From Trichomonas vaginalis G3 (lineage: Eukaryota; Parabasalia; Trichomonadida; Trichomonadidae): DNA of 64,000 bases. Made by a program: the position numbers and the translations under genes. Shown one piece after another: positions 1 through 11,509 of this stretch (position 1 is the stretch's first letter; every line of letters begins with the position of its first letter). The DNA lies in assembly GCF_026262505.1 (NCBI RefSeq), contig NC_067208.1, positions 15,137,962-15,201,961 of the forward strand, read 5' to 3'. Below the pieces are notes generated by a model. It had not been told where the DNA came from. It did not search any database and saw only the letters and a list, made by a program, of their open reading frames with translations.

Positions 1-1351
1 TTTACGTTCACATTCCTTTTATATCCTTTATATTAATATAAAATTTCGGTTGATCTTCACTCTTTTTCACATATTTTTTCAATAAAATACCCAATTTTTG
101 TATTTATTCTGATTAATATTTTTCACTGTTAGTTTTATTGATATCCCAAACTATTTCAACACTTAGTTTCTTAAAAACTCTATTTTTTGTTCTCTCTCTC
201 AATTTTCAAAAGTCATTAATTTTGCATTACTTTATTTAAAATATAATTAACATTGGATAAAAACATTTATTATAATGCCATTTTGGATCAATCTTATGAT
301 ATTTCAAATCTTTTAAAATACACTCATTCATAACAAATAGTTGCCCTAGACATGTGCGTAACCTCTGTGTACGATATTCCAACACCTTACGACCTGTATG
401 CAAGTTTTTAATTATTGAATAAAAAAACAACAACATACCGTACTTCGAGTATAAAACATGTATACCCTAATAAAAACAAAAATTAGGACATATTTGATTT
501 ATGATTTCTTTTCACAAATCGAAATTTTGATCTCTCAATTTTAAACATTTTTCAAAAAAAAACTTATAAATATATTTCTTATTGTATAATATTGAAAAAT
601 AAATCATCATGGATGAATATTACTAGTACTTCAGAATTATTTATTTTTTCGATCTAAATATAGAAATAATATCTACTCTATATAAAAATAACAATTATTT
701 AATTTTATTGAAATTTTTATTATTTGATTAATATATTTTATGTGATATCTTAAATAGCAATAAAAACTACACCACATAGTTATTCTAGGGTACCTTCATC
801 TACTTCTAGAATTATAGGCTCTGGATTCGAATCTATGGTGCGCTATTGATAAAGTAAATTTCTCCATAGGCCACCAAAAAATTGACAACCCAGGAATTAT
901 AGGGTAATTCTTTGAATTATCCAAAGAATTCTTTTCTCGGATGGTCGTGTGTTAGCCTCACTAAATACCCTTCTAAATATATCTAAGCAAACCAATTTGC
1001 TGAATAATATATCTTGGCATGTTTTTTAGCTAGACTAATCTAAAAATGTATCATAAGTTGTATTCGCTTGTATTTATGATATCTCTGAGAATATTTCAAA
1101 GAATCGATATTTGTTTCTCAAAGAACCTCAAATTTTGTATAATGCTAAGCCATACGGAGCAGATGAGGCAATGCTTCCAAAGAAGATTCTCTAGAAATAT
1201 GTTTTTTAATCAATCTCTTTTTATATTCAAGATTGCTATGATTTCCATCAAAAGATGATAAAAAAAGCTCTACTAATACAAATAGACAGATTTACATTAA
1301 TCTATATGAACAAAACATTCTCTATAAACTAAAAAAAAATATATCCAAATA
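1..1351. other. AT-rich intergenic DNA, possible gene relic
   Basis: No intact gene is seen. Around 1075-1195 on the plus strand a short frame reads KPYGADEAMLPKKIL, which looks like real protein sequence and ends at a stop, so a decayed host gene fragment may lie at about 1000-1260. The segment near 775-900 has a B-box-like GGATTCGAATC but no partner A box. I cannot assign any function here. Confidence 0.35.
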
Positions 1352-2281
1352 TTAAAAACGACCTGGATTATTACCATTCATGCTCCATATATTCTTTGGT
1401 GGGAATGAGCCAATTCTCAGTTGATGGTAATTTGACACATGGCTCTTTGTTTTTGATAGTCTAATGTTTGTTGTAGGATGGAGTGGTGGAGTAATATGCT
1501 TTCCAAACGCAGGATGATTGATTAACTCTGTTGCATTGGGACGCTTTTCAGGATTTGAATGCATACACCTAAATATCAAGTCTGCAATATCCTGATTTTC
1601 AACTAATCGCAAAGTGAATTTTCCATTAATTATATTAGCTATTGCTTCCTCAGGGGTTTTACCTTTGAATGGGAGTTTTCCTGTTAATAATGCAAAAACA
1701 GTCACTCCAAAAGAATATATATCTGCTTTAAATCTATCGTATGTCTTTTTGAGATATATTTCTGGAGGAGCAAATGGAAAAGAACCGCAAATTTGGGTTG
1801 TTAAATTATCTTCGTTAGAATCAGATTGTGTAATAGACATGCCAAAATCGCATAACTTAGCTCGTCCGAAGCCATCTATAATAATATTGTTTGGTTTAAT
1901 GTCTCCATGTGAAATTCTTCGTGAATGGCAAATGCAAAGCGCCTGTAAAATGTCATATGCAACATTAAGAACTTGCTTTTCTTTAATTTCTCCATTAATT
2001 TTGATTTTATTGAAAACGGTGAAAGGGCAATACTCCATTAATAAGTATAGCATTGTATTTTTGCGTTCGCACTTATATAATCTAACTACATTTGGTGAAT
2101 CCAACTGTTGAAGAGATTCGAACTCTTCTTCTTTAAAATATTTCTTTCTGGTCACCTTTAGCGCGAATTTGGCTCGGTATTGCATTGAATAAACAAGATA
2201 CACACTTCCGTAAGTGCCACTTCCAATTTGAGCAAGATATTTTAGACTATTTTCTTTAAGAAATTGATCATTTTCATTCAT
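1352..2281 (-). CDS. Ser/Thr protein kinase
   Basis: This 309-residue protein is almost entirely a protein kinase domain. The glycine loop is GSGTYGSVYLVY near residues 20-31, and the ATP-binding lysine lies in FALKVTRK. The catalytic loop reads SHGDIKPNN, with HGD in place of the usual HRD; the Asp and the following Lys are kept, so activity is plausible. DFG is present in LCDFGMS, and the activation segment ends in APPE. The last 50 residues are basic and low in predicted structure. It resembles the CAMK-like kinases that are greatly expanded in trichomonads. The substrate is unknown. The start codon lies only a few bases from an AT-rich leader, as usual in this genome. Confidence 0.9.
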   Translation of the reverse strand: MNENDQFLKENSLKYLAQIGSGTYGSVYLVYSMQYRAKFALKVTRKKYFKEEEFESLQQLDSPNVVRLYKCERKNTMLYLLMEYCPFTVFNKIKINGEIKEKQVLNVAYDILQALCICHSRRISHGDIKPNNIIIDGFGRAKLCDFGMSITQSDSNEDNLTTQICGSFPFAPPEIYLKKTYDRFKADIYSFGVTVFALLTGKLPFKGKTPEEAIANIINGKFTLRLVENQDIADLIFRCMHSNPEKRPNATELINHPAFGKHITPPLHPTTNIRLSKTKSHVSNYHQLRIGSFPPKNIWSMNGNNPGRF

Positions 2282-3503
2282 TATTTTTCAAATATAAAAT
2301 CAAAAATAATTGTTATAATTTAAATGAAGAAGTAATTTAAAACGATTTTATTTATGATCAAATTTTATATATTTTTTTGGATCAAATCCATTTTAATAGA
2401 ATTTATATACTATTCATCTATTAGTAAACACTACCGTATATTATTTTTTAAGCTATCTTATTTTTTGAACTTTTATTCAAATCTTTGGTCGCAAGAAGAA
2501 TTGCATGATAAATAAAAACATTTAATCAAAGTCAATTTTATTTTTCATATTCAAATGGACTGAGTGTTAACATTTAACATTTTTTGCTAATTGTCGTCAA
2601 AAATTAGGCGTAAAGCAAAAATTAATATTTCATATGGTTTTATGATAGATAAGCATTATATTCCCACTCATTATATTCGTAATTTTTGAGGTTTATCCTT
2701 CGCTTTTAAGATCATTGAATTTGATTTTTATATAAAATAGTTATATATTAGAAAATAATATGAGTTTATGTGATATTATTTTTCAGAAGATTTCATTCTA
2801 TATGCCTATGAAAAGTACTCTCAAAACTAACTTTTTCCTAATTATAATTAAATCTAGAATATTGTATTATGCTTAGTATTATTTCATTTTTCTCATTCAA
2901 TTTAGAATTTACAAATGTCAAAAAATTGAGAGTTGTCACTTTTGATGAATTTCTGTTTATTACAATATGGCTTACTAATAACTCTTGTTTTAAACTCATT
3001 ATTAAAATTATTCCTCAGGCTTTCACTCAAATATTCTTGAATCATATATCACCCGGCTTGTCATTTTCATTTATTTTCAAGATGCTTATATTACAGATGA
3101 AATTTCATTACAGTTAAACTTCGACAAGTTCTGGAATCGACTAAATATGTATTTGTATGACACATGCATATTAGTAATTATAACACATGGATGAATTTGT
3201 TTCTATTATCTTCTAATAATTAAAATTATTTAGTTTTGTTTAACCAAATGATAGAAATGGAAAAAACACTTATATATCTCATCATTATCTAATCCTTTTA
3301 ATATAGCTGAGATATGGCCAAGTGCAACTTATAGATAGAAGCTCTAGAATTAAAAGATAACTCAGTTTTTAGCTGAAATCCACCGATATATACAAGCTAA
3401 TTGTATTGATTTAGACATGGTGAAAATAAGAATATTGCTTTTGCCGTGTAAATTATTTACGTGTCAGAAGCATTTCACCAAATTTTAGTTTAAAAATAAA
3501 GAA
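2282..3503. other. Intergenic DNA with dispersed repeat
   Basis: No gene is recognised. About 2493-2959 is one copy of a dispersed repeat that recurs near 24.6-25.3 kb. The rest is AT-rich. Short open frames here look like chance. Confidence 0.6.
2493..2959 (+). repeat. Dispersed repeat, copy 1
   Basis: This segment matches the repeat pair at 24586-25260. Bases 2586-2959 match 24887-25260 in direct orientation over 374 bases with only a few differences. Bases 2493 to about 2790 match 24586-24886 in inverted orientation. No coding capacity is seen. The high identity over 22 kb suggests recent duplication or a mobile non-coding element. Confidence 0.85.
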
Positions 3504-4604
3504 ATGGACGAAACTGATCAATTTACCAATGACATTAATTCATCTATCAATATATATGGTCCCAATGATACATTTAAATGCATTTTTTGCACTTATGAAT
3601 CAGAAAATGCCGCGAAATGTCTTTATCACCTCAAAGAACAGCATAACTTTGTATTTCAAAAAATAAAATATATACCACTCCTACCGTTATACTTAGATCA
3701 TTGGAGAATTCATGCTCCTCCTCTTATAAATATAACAATTGACGGAAAAAATTATAATACTATTGACATAACTAACGAAGAAGATATCGAAATACGAAAA
3801 AGTCTACATCAAATGCGTCTAGAAAACATCATGATTGAGCATGAACAAGAAAGAACCATTCCAAACAAAGACATTAATTGTCTCTTTTGCCCTTCAACGT
3901 TCAATGGTACATGGCACGAATATTTGCAATGGTTATTTGAAGAGCATCAATTCAATCCAGGTAGACCTTCAAATCTCGTTTATATACCGCATCTTATACA
4001 ATATCTTAAGAATCAACTTGATAATAACATCTGTATTTTCTGTGGCGTTCAATTACCTAATCAAAGAACTCTTCGATCCCATCTACGCAAGAAAAAACAT
4101 ATGAAAATTCCTTCTGATCCAATTTTCGACAAATACTATATGATTAACTATTTAGAAATGGATGGAAAACCAGATATTACAGATGATGATGACGATCAGG
4201 AGATGGAACCACTAGAAGATGCCCTTAAAGATGTAAATGACACCGAAATTAACGAAACTCAATGTTTGATATGCGATAGTGTATTCCAAACACCTACGGA
4301 ATGTCTTGTTCACATGCATAACCAGCATCATTTCGATATTTCCTTAATTAGAGAAGCATATAAAAATGATTTTTATAATTGCGTCAGATTTATAAACTAC
4401 ATACGGTATTTGTACAGCCAGAAGATATGTTTCGTATGTAACGAACCTGTTGAAGGTGATTACGCAGAACATTATATGAATCACAAAGAAAAAATGCCAA
4501 AAACTCTTCCAAAAGTTGATGGAGAGGACCAACTACTTATCCCTGTTATAGAATGCGACCCATTGTTGACAACGATAGAGAATAATGATGTTTTTGATGA
4601 ATAA
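3504..4604 (+). CDS. ZNF277-like C2H2 zinc-finger protein
   Basis: This 366-residue protein has paired C2H2-type fingers spaced through its length: CIFCTYESENAAKCLYHLKEQH near residue 26, CLFCPSTF near 125, CIFCGVQLPNQRTLRSHLRKKKH near 175, CLICDSVF...HMHNQH near 255 and a final CFVCNEP finger. The order of fingers and the linker DKYYMINYLEM match the ZNF277 family, which also carries YxINYLEL between fingers and an acidic stretch afterwards (DDDDDQEMEPLED here). ZNF277 in animals binds ribosomal protein uS5 and other nuclear partners, so a role in ribosome-protein handling or chromatin is possible. That role is inferred from the family and is not visible in the sequence. Confidence 0.85.
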   Translation: MDETDQFTNDINSSINIYGPNDTFKCIFCTYESENAAKCLYHLKEQHNFVFQKIKYIPLLPLYLDHWRIHAPPLINITIDGKNYNTIDITNEEDIEIRKSLHQMRLENIMIEHEQERTIPNKDINCLFCPSTFNGTWHEYLQWLFEEHQFNPGRPSNLVYIPHLIQYLKNQLDNNICIFCGVQLPNQRTLRSHLRKKKHMKIPSDPIFDKYYMINYLEMDGKPDITDDDDDQEMEPLEDALKDVNDTEINETQCLICDSVFQTPTECLVHMHNQHHFDISLIREAYKNDFYNCVRFINYIRYLYSQKICFVCNEPVEGDYAEHYMNHKEKMPKTLPKVDGEDQLLIPVIECDPLLTTIENNDVFDE

Positions 4605-5459
4605 AATTGTCTATTTTATATTATTTTCTATGATTTCTGATTTTTAATTGTGATGAAGCATCAAATTTCAAATAAATCTTAACACTTAAGGGTGCACCCG
4701 TATGTACGTTTATTTGAGAGGAGGAGGATTACCCTCTCAATTTTGAGGGATTCGTTAGTTTATTTTCTCGATGAATATGCAATAAAATTTGATTTTTACC
4801 TTATCAATATACTTCATATAATATACACATGTTCATGTAAAAACTTTTTTCCAAAATCCTCAGGAATTAAGGGATTTTTGAATTTTAAGAATTTTTTTCG
4901 AATTTTTTCGAAAAAAAAAATATTTTCAGAACAGCCTTAACGGCTAAGATTTAGGAACAATGTTAAGTAGGGATGCGTTAAACACGCCATTTGACCGGGC
5001 GTACATTTTTTTTGTTCGCCCAAAAATTTCGCCATTTGAGAAATTCAAAAATTAAAAATAAAATTTTAATCTTGATTTTTTTATTTTCGTGATTTTTTTG
5101 AAACTTACATAAGCGATGAAATACTTTTTTTAAGTAATCGTTTATTATATATAAATATATCTTAATAAATTTAATTCCTTAAGGTAGAGCGTGTTCAAAT
5201 TTAAAATCTCATACAATATTTTCTTAATGGCGTATTTTTCTGAGGTCGCCCAAATAAAGGTGAATTCAAAATTGAGAACTCCAAGGCGTATGGCGAGTAT
5301 TCAAAAAGTACGCCACTTACAAAATATTGAATGTGGATTATCAATTTTTTGGCGTGTTCAATTTCAAATTTTGATATTTATGTTTATTTTATTCAGTATA
5401 ATGCTAAGAATTAAAATATAAAATTCATAGAATTTTTCTTTGAAAATATTTTACATTTT

Positions 5460-6310
5460 TATTAGACCACTCCTAGACTAGTCATCAGGTTTTCCTCAGA
5501 TCATCCTCAGACTACTCCTTAGACCCCTCCTCATCAGACTACTCCTCAGATCTTCCTCATAAGACTCCTCCTCAGATCTTCCTCCTGAGACTACTCTTCA
5601 GACTACTCCTTAGAGTCCTCCTCATCAGACTAGTCCTGAGACTAGTCCTCAGACTACTCCTGAAACTACTCCTCAGATTATCCGCAGACTCCTCCTCAGA
5701 TTATCCTCAAACTACTCCTCAGATTATCCTCAGACTCCTCCTCAGATTATGCTCAGATTATCCTCAAACTCCTCAGATTATCCTTAGACTACTCCTCAAA
5801 CTCCTCAGTCTAATCCTCAGACTCCTCCTCAGATTATCCTCAAACTCCTCAGACTACTCCTCAGATTATCCTCAAACTCCTCAGACTACTCCTCGGTCTA
5901 ATCCTCAGACTACTCCTCAGATTATCCTCAGACTCCTCCTCAGATTATCCTCAGACTACTCATCAGATTATCCTCAGACTACTCATCAGATTATCCTCAA
6001 ACTCCTCAGACTACTCCTCAGATTATCCTCAAACTCCTCAGACTACTCCTCGGTCTAATCCTCAGACTACTCCTCAGATTATCCTCAGACTCCTCCTCAG
6101 ATTATCCTCAGACTACTCATCAGATTATCCTCAGACTACTCATCAGATTATCCTCAGACTCCTCCTCAGATTATCCTCAGACTCCTCCTCAGATTATCCT
6201 CAAACTCCTCAGACTACTCCTCGGTCTAATCCTCAGACTACTCCTCAGATTATCCTCAGACTACTCCTCAGATTATCCTCAGACTCCTCCTCAGATTATC
6301 CTCAGATTAT
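5460..6310. repeat. Minisatellite, CTCCTCAGATTATCCTCAGA units
   Basis: About 850 bases of imperfect tandem repeats are built from CTCCTCAGATTATCCTCA and ACTACTCCTCAGA sub-units, forming higher-order blocks that recur roughly every 100-180 bases. The strand is strongly pyrimidine-rich. It lies wholly inside the MULE-like element. No protein product is likely. Confidence 0.9.
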
Positions 6311-6419
6311 CACTTTACATATATATATCGATAACTAAATAATTACTTATTATACTTTCTTTATTTTTTTTTAATTTTAAAATAATATTAATATATCTTT
6401 CTACGTTTAATGATGAAAA

Positions 6420-6500
6420 GAGAAAGAGGAGTAAAAAGAGGAAAGAGAAAAGAAAGAGAGAGAGAAAAAAAAAAGAGAAAGAAAGAAAGAAAAAAAAAAG
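6420..6500. repeat. Purine tract (GA/A-rich)
   Basis: This is an almost pure A/G run on the plus strand inside the MULE-like element. It is simple sequence and may adopt non-B structure. No gene is supported. Confidence 0.7.
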
Positions 6501-7476
6501 GACGGTGATAATTTTGTATTGTTTTGTTATTCGGCCGAATGGCGGCTACTTCGTACCCGCCATTCGGCCCCAAAAATGGCGTATTATTCTATTTTTAAAC
6601 GGTCATGGCGTAAAACCGTCGCATCCCTAAATGTTAAGTATCAAAAAGAAAGGAGGTCTGATATAGACAACATATATCGTTGAAGGTTGAAAAAATCTCT
6701 AATATTTGAGCCCAAAATTTCAAATTTTAATTTTTTGAAAAAAGAGGCCACCCGTATGTACGTTTATTTGAGAGGAGGAGGATTATATTTTTGAAAGGGT
6801 GAAACATTATGAATATGTTAATTATATAATAATATGTATTATTATAAAAAAGAAAAAATAAAGCACGTTAAAATTTTTCTTTCTTGATTTTTTACAAAAT
6901 CTACTTAGAATTATGCAAAATATGACTAAATAATTATAAATTTCAAGTTAAATTTTAATTTTGATAAATAATTTAAATTTCAAAATATCAAGTTCAGTTC
7001 GACTATGTATGTAGTAATTCCTCAATAAAGTGCCAAAACCCTATTAAAATATATGAACATTTTTAACATTTTAATGTTTTTATTTAAAAATTTGTTGGAA
7101 TATGAGCTTCAAACAATTATTATGTAAATAAAAATAATTAAATATATGTATTTATTCGTATTACAACCGTAGTAAGTCGATTCTTCCTTTCTTCTACTGA
7201 GGTTTGAATTTGATTTCGAATTGTAAAGAGATTCAAAGGGAAAATACTAGCGGATAAAAACTACCTCCATGAAAGGGTCATAATGGAGTCAAGTTGTATT
7301 TTTTGATATTTTTTGCTTTTCGAGCCTAAATAGGTAGCCAAGATAATGCCTAAAAATAAGGTTCTAAATTCTGAAGTTTACATGATCCTCTCGTGTGCAC
7401 CCTTAATGAAAGTAAAAAGAGAAAGAATGAATATTTGATAAAATAATTATTAAAATTATTTTATTACTTTTGGACT

Positions 7477-8040
7477 TTATTTCCATGTGTACTTAATTCC
7501 AATGCCGATTCTCCAGTTATCATCGTCGTATTCTTCGGCATTGCGCTCGTACCATGCACCAATGTCCCATGGATTAGCATCATCGTATTCTTCACCGTTC
7601 CATTGGTATCTGACTTCTACGCCAGCTCTCCAGTTGTCATCATCATATTCATAGTCATTGTGTGTGTAGGAGATGCGGATGCTGCCTGGGTTGGATTCGT
7701 CGTATTCTTCACCGTTCCATGAGTAGCCGATGGAAACACCATAGTCGTTGCGCTCATACCATGCACCAATGTCCCATGGATTAGCATCGTCGTATTCTTC
7801 ACCGTTGCGTTCGTACCATGCACCAATGTCCCATGGATTGTGCCAGTGGTAGCTGATGCGGACACCGTTGCCATCTTCGTCGGACTCATAAGCGTTGTGT
7901 CTGTATGAGATGCGGATGCTGCCTGGGTTGGATTCGTCATACTCGTATTCGTTAAAGTCGTATGGACGGAAGACTGGTGGACGGTATGGACCAGGACGGT
8001 ATGTAGGGAAACTCTTTGATAGAGCTATAAAAGAGAACAT
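7477..8040 (-). CDS. Acidic aromatic repeat protein, copy 1
   Basis: This 187-residue protein is made of short imperfect repeats such as NPWDIGAWYERN, NGEEYDDAN and GVRISYHWHN. They alternate acidic Tyr-rich turns with likely beta strands. The N-terminus MFSFIALSKSFPTYRPG is weakly hydrophobic and Pro-rich and could be a poor signal peptide. The C-terminus is IGIGIKYTWK. I do not recognise the family. The leader and the first 70 or so codons are nearly identical to those of the gene at 12655, so the two arose by recent duplication. A TCATT initiator-like element lies about 14 bases before the start codon. Confidence 0.75.
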   Translation of the reverse strand: MFSFIALSKSFPTYRPGPYRPPVFRPYDFNEYEYDESNPGSIRISYRHNAYESDEDGNGVRISYHWHNPWDIGAWYERNGEEYDDANPWDIGAWYERNDYGVSIGYSWNGEEYDESNPGSIRISYTHNDYEYDDDNWRAGVEVRYQWNGEEYDDANPWDIGAWYERNAEEYDDDNWRIGIGIKYTWK

Positions 8041-8793
8041 CCTTAATAATTAATGATGAAAATTCTTAGACTCTCAAAAACAAATTGAAATAAAAATGGA
8101 ATTTAGATAGATAATATGATATAAATCAATATTTTGAACTTTTCTTCAAATTGGCAAAATGTCAAATGACAGCATATGATTGACAAAAATAAGATTCTAA
8201 AAATTGAGACATCTATTTCAAATTTCTGAAATTATGATGATAAATGTTCATACTATTAAATATCATTAAAATTATAGTTGGAGTTATAGTTTCAATCTAA
8301 CAAGACATCAATTTATTAATTCGCTAAATATTCAAATATATTCACTATCCTTACTGAACTGTGTGCACATTTAAACTCTGAAAACATATTTTTATTACAA
8401 TACTATAGTTAAGAAGATATTTCTCTTAAAATTGAATTTCAATTTTATATTTGTTCTCAAAAAGTAAATCATAATCTTAACTTTTGGAATTTTCTCCAAA
8501 AATAGCTACTTCTCATTTGCAAGAGCTACCCAAATTCTAGTTACTTTATAATTCGTTATGTAATTTCTTTAATTATGAGTTACATCAAAATTCTACATCA
8601 TAATATCTATTTTTATGTTTTTTCTGGAAATAAATGCCTTATTTAGTTTTATTCATTATGTTTTGTAGTTTCTAAATAAATTTTTTTAGGTTGGACGAAA
8701 GTCTGAAAATTGTATTGATAATTAAAATGCGTTATTTTTGAGATGAACTCGTGTATTCCTTCCCATGTTATCTAGGGTAAAATTTTGATTTAA
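8041..8793. other. Intergenic DNA, duplicated promoter part
   Basis: Bases 8041 to about 8258 are almost identical to 12656-12873, upstream of the paralogous gene. They therefore carry the shared promoter region of this gene pair. The remainder is AT-rich without recognised features. Confidence 0.7.
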
Positions 8794-9006
8794 AGGTGCA
8801 TTTTCCACTTTCTGACATTCTCTCAATTTTTTTGAGACTCAAGTTTTATGTCCCAATCTTCTAAGGTAAAAAGTTAATATTTTTGGTTGAATAAAAACTA
8901 TTATAAATCATTATATGGTACCTACTATGATTGTTATACTTTAGTGCTATTCCATTAAAGATATATTGATTTTGCATGAGCATGTCAGAAAGTTGTAAGT
9001 ATACCC
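8794..9006. mobile_element. TTAA MITE, copy 1 (213 bp)
   Basis: The element is flanked by TTAA at 8790-8793 and 9007-9010. Imperfect inverted ends share ACTTTCTGAC about 13 bases in. It is homologous along its length to the 213-base copy at 12913-13125, with shared blocks such as CTCAATTTTTTTGA and AAAAGTTAATATT. It is non-coding. The GGG/AGG-type ends suggest the same superfamily as the element at 4690-7402. Confidence 0.85.
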
Positions 9007-9250
9007 TTAAGGGTCTATGGTACATTTTCGACTATATTCAAAAATTGAAAGTAAAAATGAGAATAACCATTATCATCTTTTACTTGAATCGATTTTTTTG
9101 AAGCTCAGTCTTTGACAAAATCCAAAAATTATTTTAAAAAAACAGAATATAAATATGATGTTAATTTAGAATTTATGATTAGATTTAGGCGCTGCCATAT
9201 ATATTTTGGACTTTAACTACATGGCACCGATTATCAACAAAAGTGCCAAA

Positions 9251-10250
9251 ATGTTTACTAGCTATGTCATGCCCAAAGCAACAGACAAATAAAATTGAAT
9301 ACCATTTTATCAACGCTAAACCAATTGAAATATTCAATTACCCTAGTCCAGCTTCTAATATCATTTGGGAGATTAATTGCAATAATACTTTACTAACATC
9401 ATCGCAAATTATAGACTACGTTAAAGCAAACAATATAAACATCCAAATGGTGCTGTATTTGATTGATACTTTTTCATAAATTTGTATTAAAGATATCAAA
9501 TGCATTTTCGCTCATTTATAAACCTGAGAATATGAAATTTGCAATGCTAATATATAATAAATGTTTCAAATCTGAAGGCTACGATATTGCATGGGAAAAT
9601 TCTCAAATCTTGATATTAATGGGAAAATTGATAATATATTCACGTCACTTGATTTTGCAATTAAATATTCAATTGTGTTTAACTATGATTATTCAGGAAA
9701 AAAATATTCTGTTCAAAGTGGAAATAAAGAGATCTTTATGCAAATGATATGAGAAGGTAAAACATTTGATAACATGATTAATACAACATTGTGTTATCGA
9801 AACTATGTAACGGCTGAGCATCTTAAATCAAATTTGGCATAAATTTCTGATTCAAAAGCAGAAAGCATGCATTTTGGAAATTTTAATGTTGCTTCGTTTT
9901 TAGATTCTAATGGAGTAAATACCAACGATATTTACATTTCTTTTCATATTTATATTTATATAGTGAAATTCTCATTCATTTCATATTTATCAATGTTTTA
10001 TCAAATTCTTTTGATATTAATGAATACCCTCTTAGTATTGCAATCAAAGAGAATTCAATGGAAATTATCGAATTCTTAGTCAAACATGGTGCTGATGTTT
10101 ACACGAAACTTATTCTCTTTCTTTTCATATTTATTACTATTTTATCTCTTTTTCCTGCCATTCCTGTTTATCATTGTTATATCGCATTCTCTTTCTTAAC
10201 ATATTTATCATTGGAAGATGATATTAATGTCTTTTATTATTAATATTTAT
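9251..10250 (+). pseudogene. Decayed DUF3447/ankyrin repeat gene
   Basis: Fragments in several frames match the large trichomonad family with an N-terminal DUF3447 region followed by ankyrin repeats. The first readable piece (9251-9479) includes FNYPSPASNIIWEINCNN. Later pieces read NIFTSLDFAIKYS and, near 10050, SMEIIEFLVKHGADV, a classic ankyrin repeat. At least four frame changes or stops separate them, and pyrimidine-rich low-complexity DNA (copies of TTCTCTTTCTTTTCATATTTATCA) interrupts the ankyrin part. It is a dead host gene. Confidence 0.7.
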
Positions 10251-10410
10251 AGTTGGTTTATGTAATCCTTTTTCTTTTCATATTTATCAACGTTTACTGG
10301 CATTCTTTTCCTTTTCGAATTTATTACTATATTTTATTACATTGCATTCATAATGATAAATATATTTATCATTGCTTTATGGAATTCTCTTTCTTTTCAT
10401 ATTTATCATT
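9940..10410. repeat. Irregular TTTCTTTTCATATTTATCA repeats
   Basis: Several imperfect copies of a CTTTCTTTTCATATTTATCA-like unit lie within and after the ankyrin pseudogene. They look like expanded simple sequence. No function is suggested. Confidence 0.65.
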
Positions 10411-11509
10411 GTGATTAATCAAAATTGCATAATATGATTATTTTCAATAGAATGCGAATATTTTTAATTCAAATGATAAGAAGAAACTTTAACTTAAACT
10501 TTTTGCATTATGTCTATCAAAAATATTTGATTTTTACAAATAAAGGAGCATTTTCATGAAAATCTATTGCAATAGATTGATAATATCTTATGATTTGACC
10601 TTAAAAATAAAGATTTACGGTGAGAACGATAATACACCAAAACAATTCACGATAAAATTCTTAATTCAAATTTCTGGAAACTGACGTAAATCATCATTGA
10701 AAAATAACCTTTAATTGAATGTTACATTCAATAGGCGTAAGTATAACCTTAAGAAATCTCCTTTGATTTTGAATTCATAAGTATAAAATGGTAATGTTAT
10801 TCCTTCTTCTGTTATTTGATATGAATTCTTTTCTTTAATGCGTAAATAAGCACAAATTAAAATGTTTATTTGCAAAGTTATCTATTTATAGAAGAATTTC
10901 CGTCACCTGATTGAGATATCGTCCATTATCTTAATTCAATACATCTAAGTCGCGATAAAGTCTAATTAAATTCATTATAATCAAAATTTGTTTCATAAAT
11001 TCTCAAATTAAATAAATATGGCAAGAAATTATTTCAATATAAATAAATTTGCATAAATTCTTTATAAAGTTTCAATATAAAATATTATTTTTTATAAAAA
11101 GTTATCTGTTTTTTTTTTTTTCATTCTTGTCCATCGAGCATTTTTTCTTGACCATCATTTTCACTTTGAGCAGACTAAACAAATGTCGTAGATAGTGTTT
11201 TATCATTGTGTTTAATCATAATTGGGGTAAAAAGATTATTTTTATGTATTTTAATGGTTCACTTAAGTCCATCTGTCTTTAATTCAAATTTCTGGAAACT
11301 GATGTAAATCATCATTGAAAATTAACCCTTAATTGAATGTTATGCTCTACAGTCGTAAGTATATCCTTAAGGAAACTCATTTTATTTTGAATTCATCAGT
11401 GTAAAATGGTGAGGTAATTCCTTCTTCTGCTATCAGATGAGGGTATCAAGCCAATAATTCACTTGAAAAAAAAAGGAATTGTTTTAAGTAAAATAAATTT
11501 TAATTCATT
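10251..11509. other. Intergenic DNA with 170-bp direct repeat
   Basis: Bases 10660-10835 and 11278-11440 are diverged direct copies sharing AATTCAAATTTCTGGAAACT, TAAATCATCATTGAAAA and a CGTAAGTATA-CCTTAAG block. No gene is seen. Confidence 0.65.

Larger units (their letters stand above)
4968..6629. mobile_element. Nested MULE-like element with 9-bp duplication
   Basis: Inverted ends begin TAGGGATGCG and finish CGCATCCCTA. Directly outside them is the 9-base duplication AATGTTAAG at 4959-4967 and 6630-6638. A 9-base duplication with such ends is typical of Mutator-like elements, which are known in T. vaginalis. The interior has GC-richer inverted segments near both ends (GGCG, CGCC and CCGCCATTCGGCC patches) and a long minisatellite, but no transposase. 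It is non-autonomous and sits inside the TTAA element 4690-7402. Confidence 0.85.
4690..7402. mobile_element. TTAA-flanked DNA transposon (non-autonomous)
   Basis: The element is bounded by TTAA on both sides (4686-4689 and 7403-7406). It has short inverted ends, GGGTGCACCCG on the left and CGTGTGCACCC on the right, with one mismatch in 11. Precise TTAA duplication with GGG-starting ends fits the piggyBac superfamily or a related cut-and-paste group. No transposase frame is seen, so it is non-autonomous. A 37-base segment starting CACCCGTATGTACG occurs at both 4695 and 6748. A second transposon is nested at 4968-6629. The two TTAA MITEs at 8794 and 12913 have related ends. Confidence 0.75.

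Noticed and set aside
775-900. Possible tRNA-like B box GGATTCGAATC
   Set aside because: No A box or pairing acceptor stem at the right distance.
2869-3117. Open frame of 82 codons
   Set aside because: It starts within the dispersed repeat and has no counterpart in the repeat's second copy; composition is that of AT-rich non-coding DNA.
5460-6310. CRISPR-like array
   Set aside because: Units are contiguous and imperfect with no unique spacers of constant length, inside a eukaryotic transposon; it is a minisatellite.
6388-6573. Phe/Leu/Ser-rich frame opposite the purine tract
   Set aside because: It is produced by the GA-rich simple repeat.
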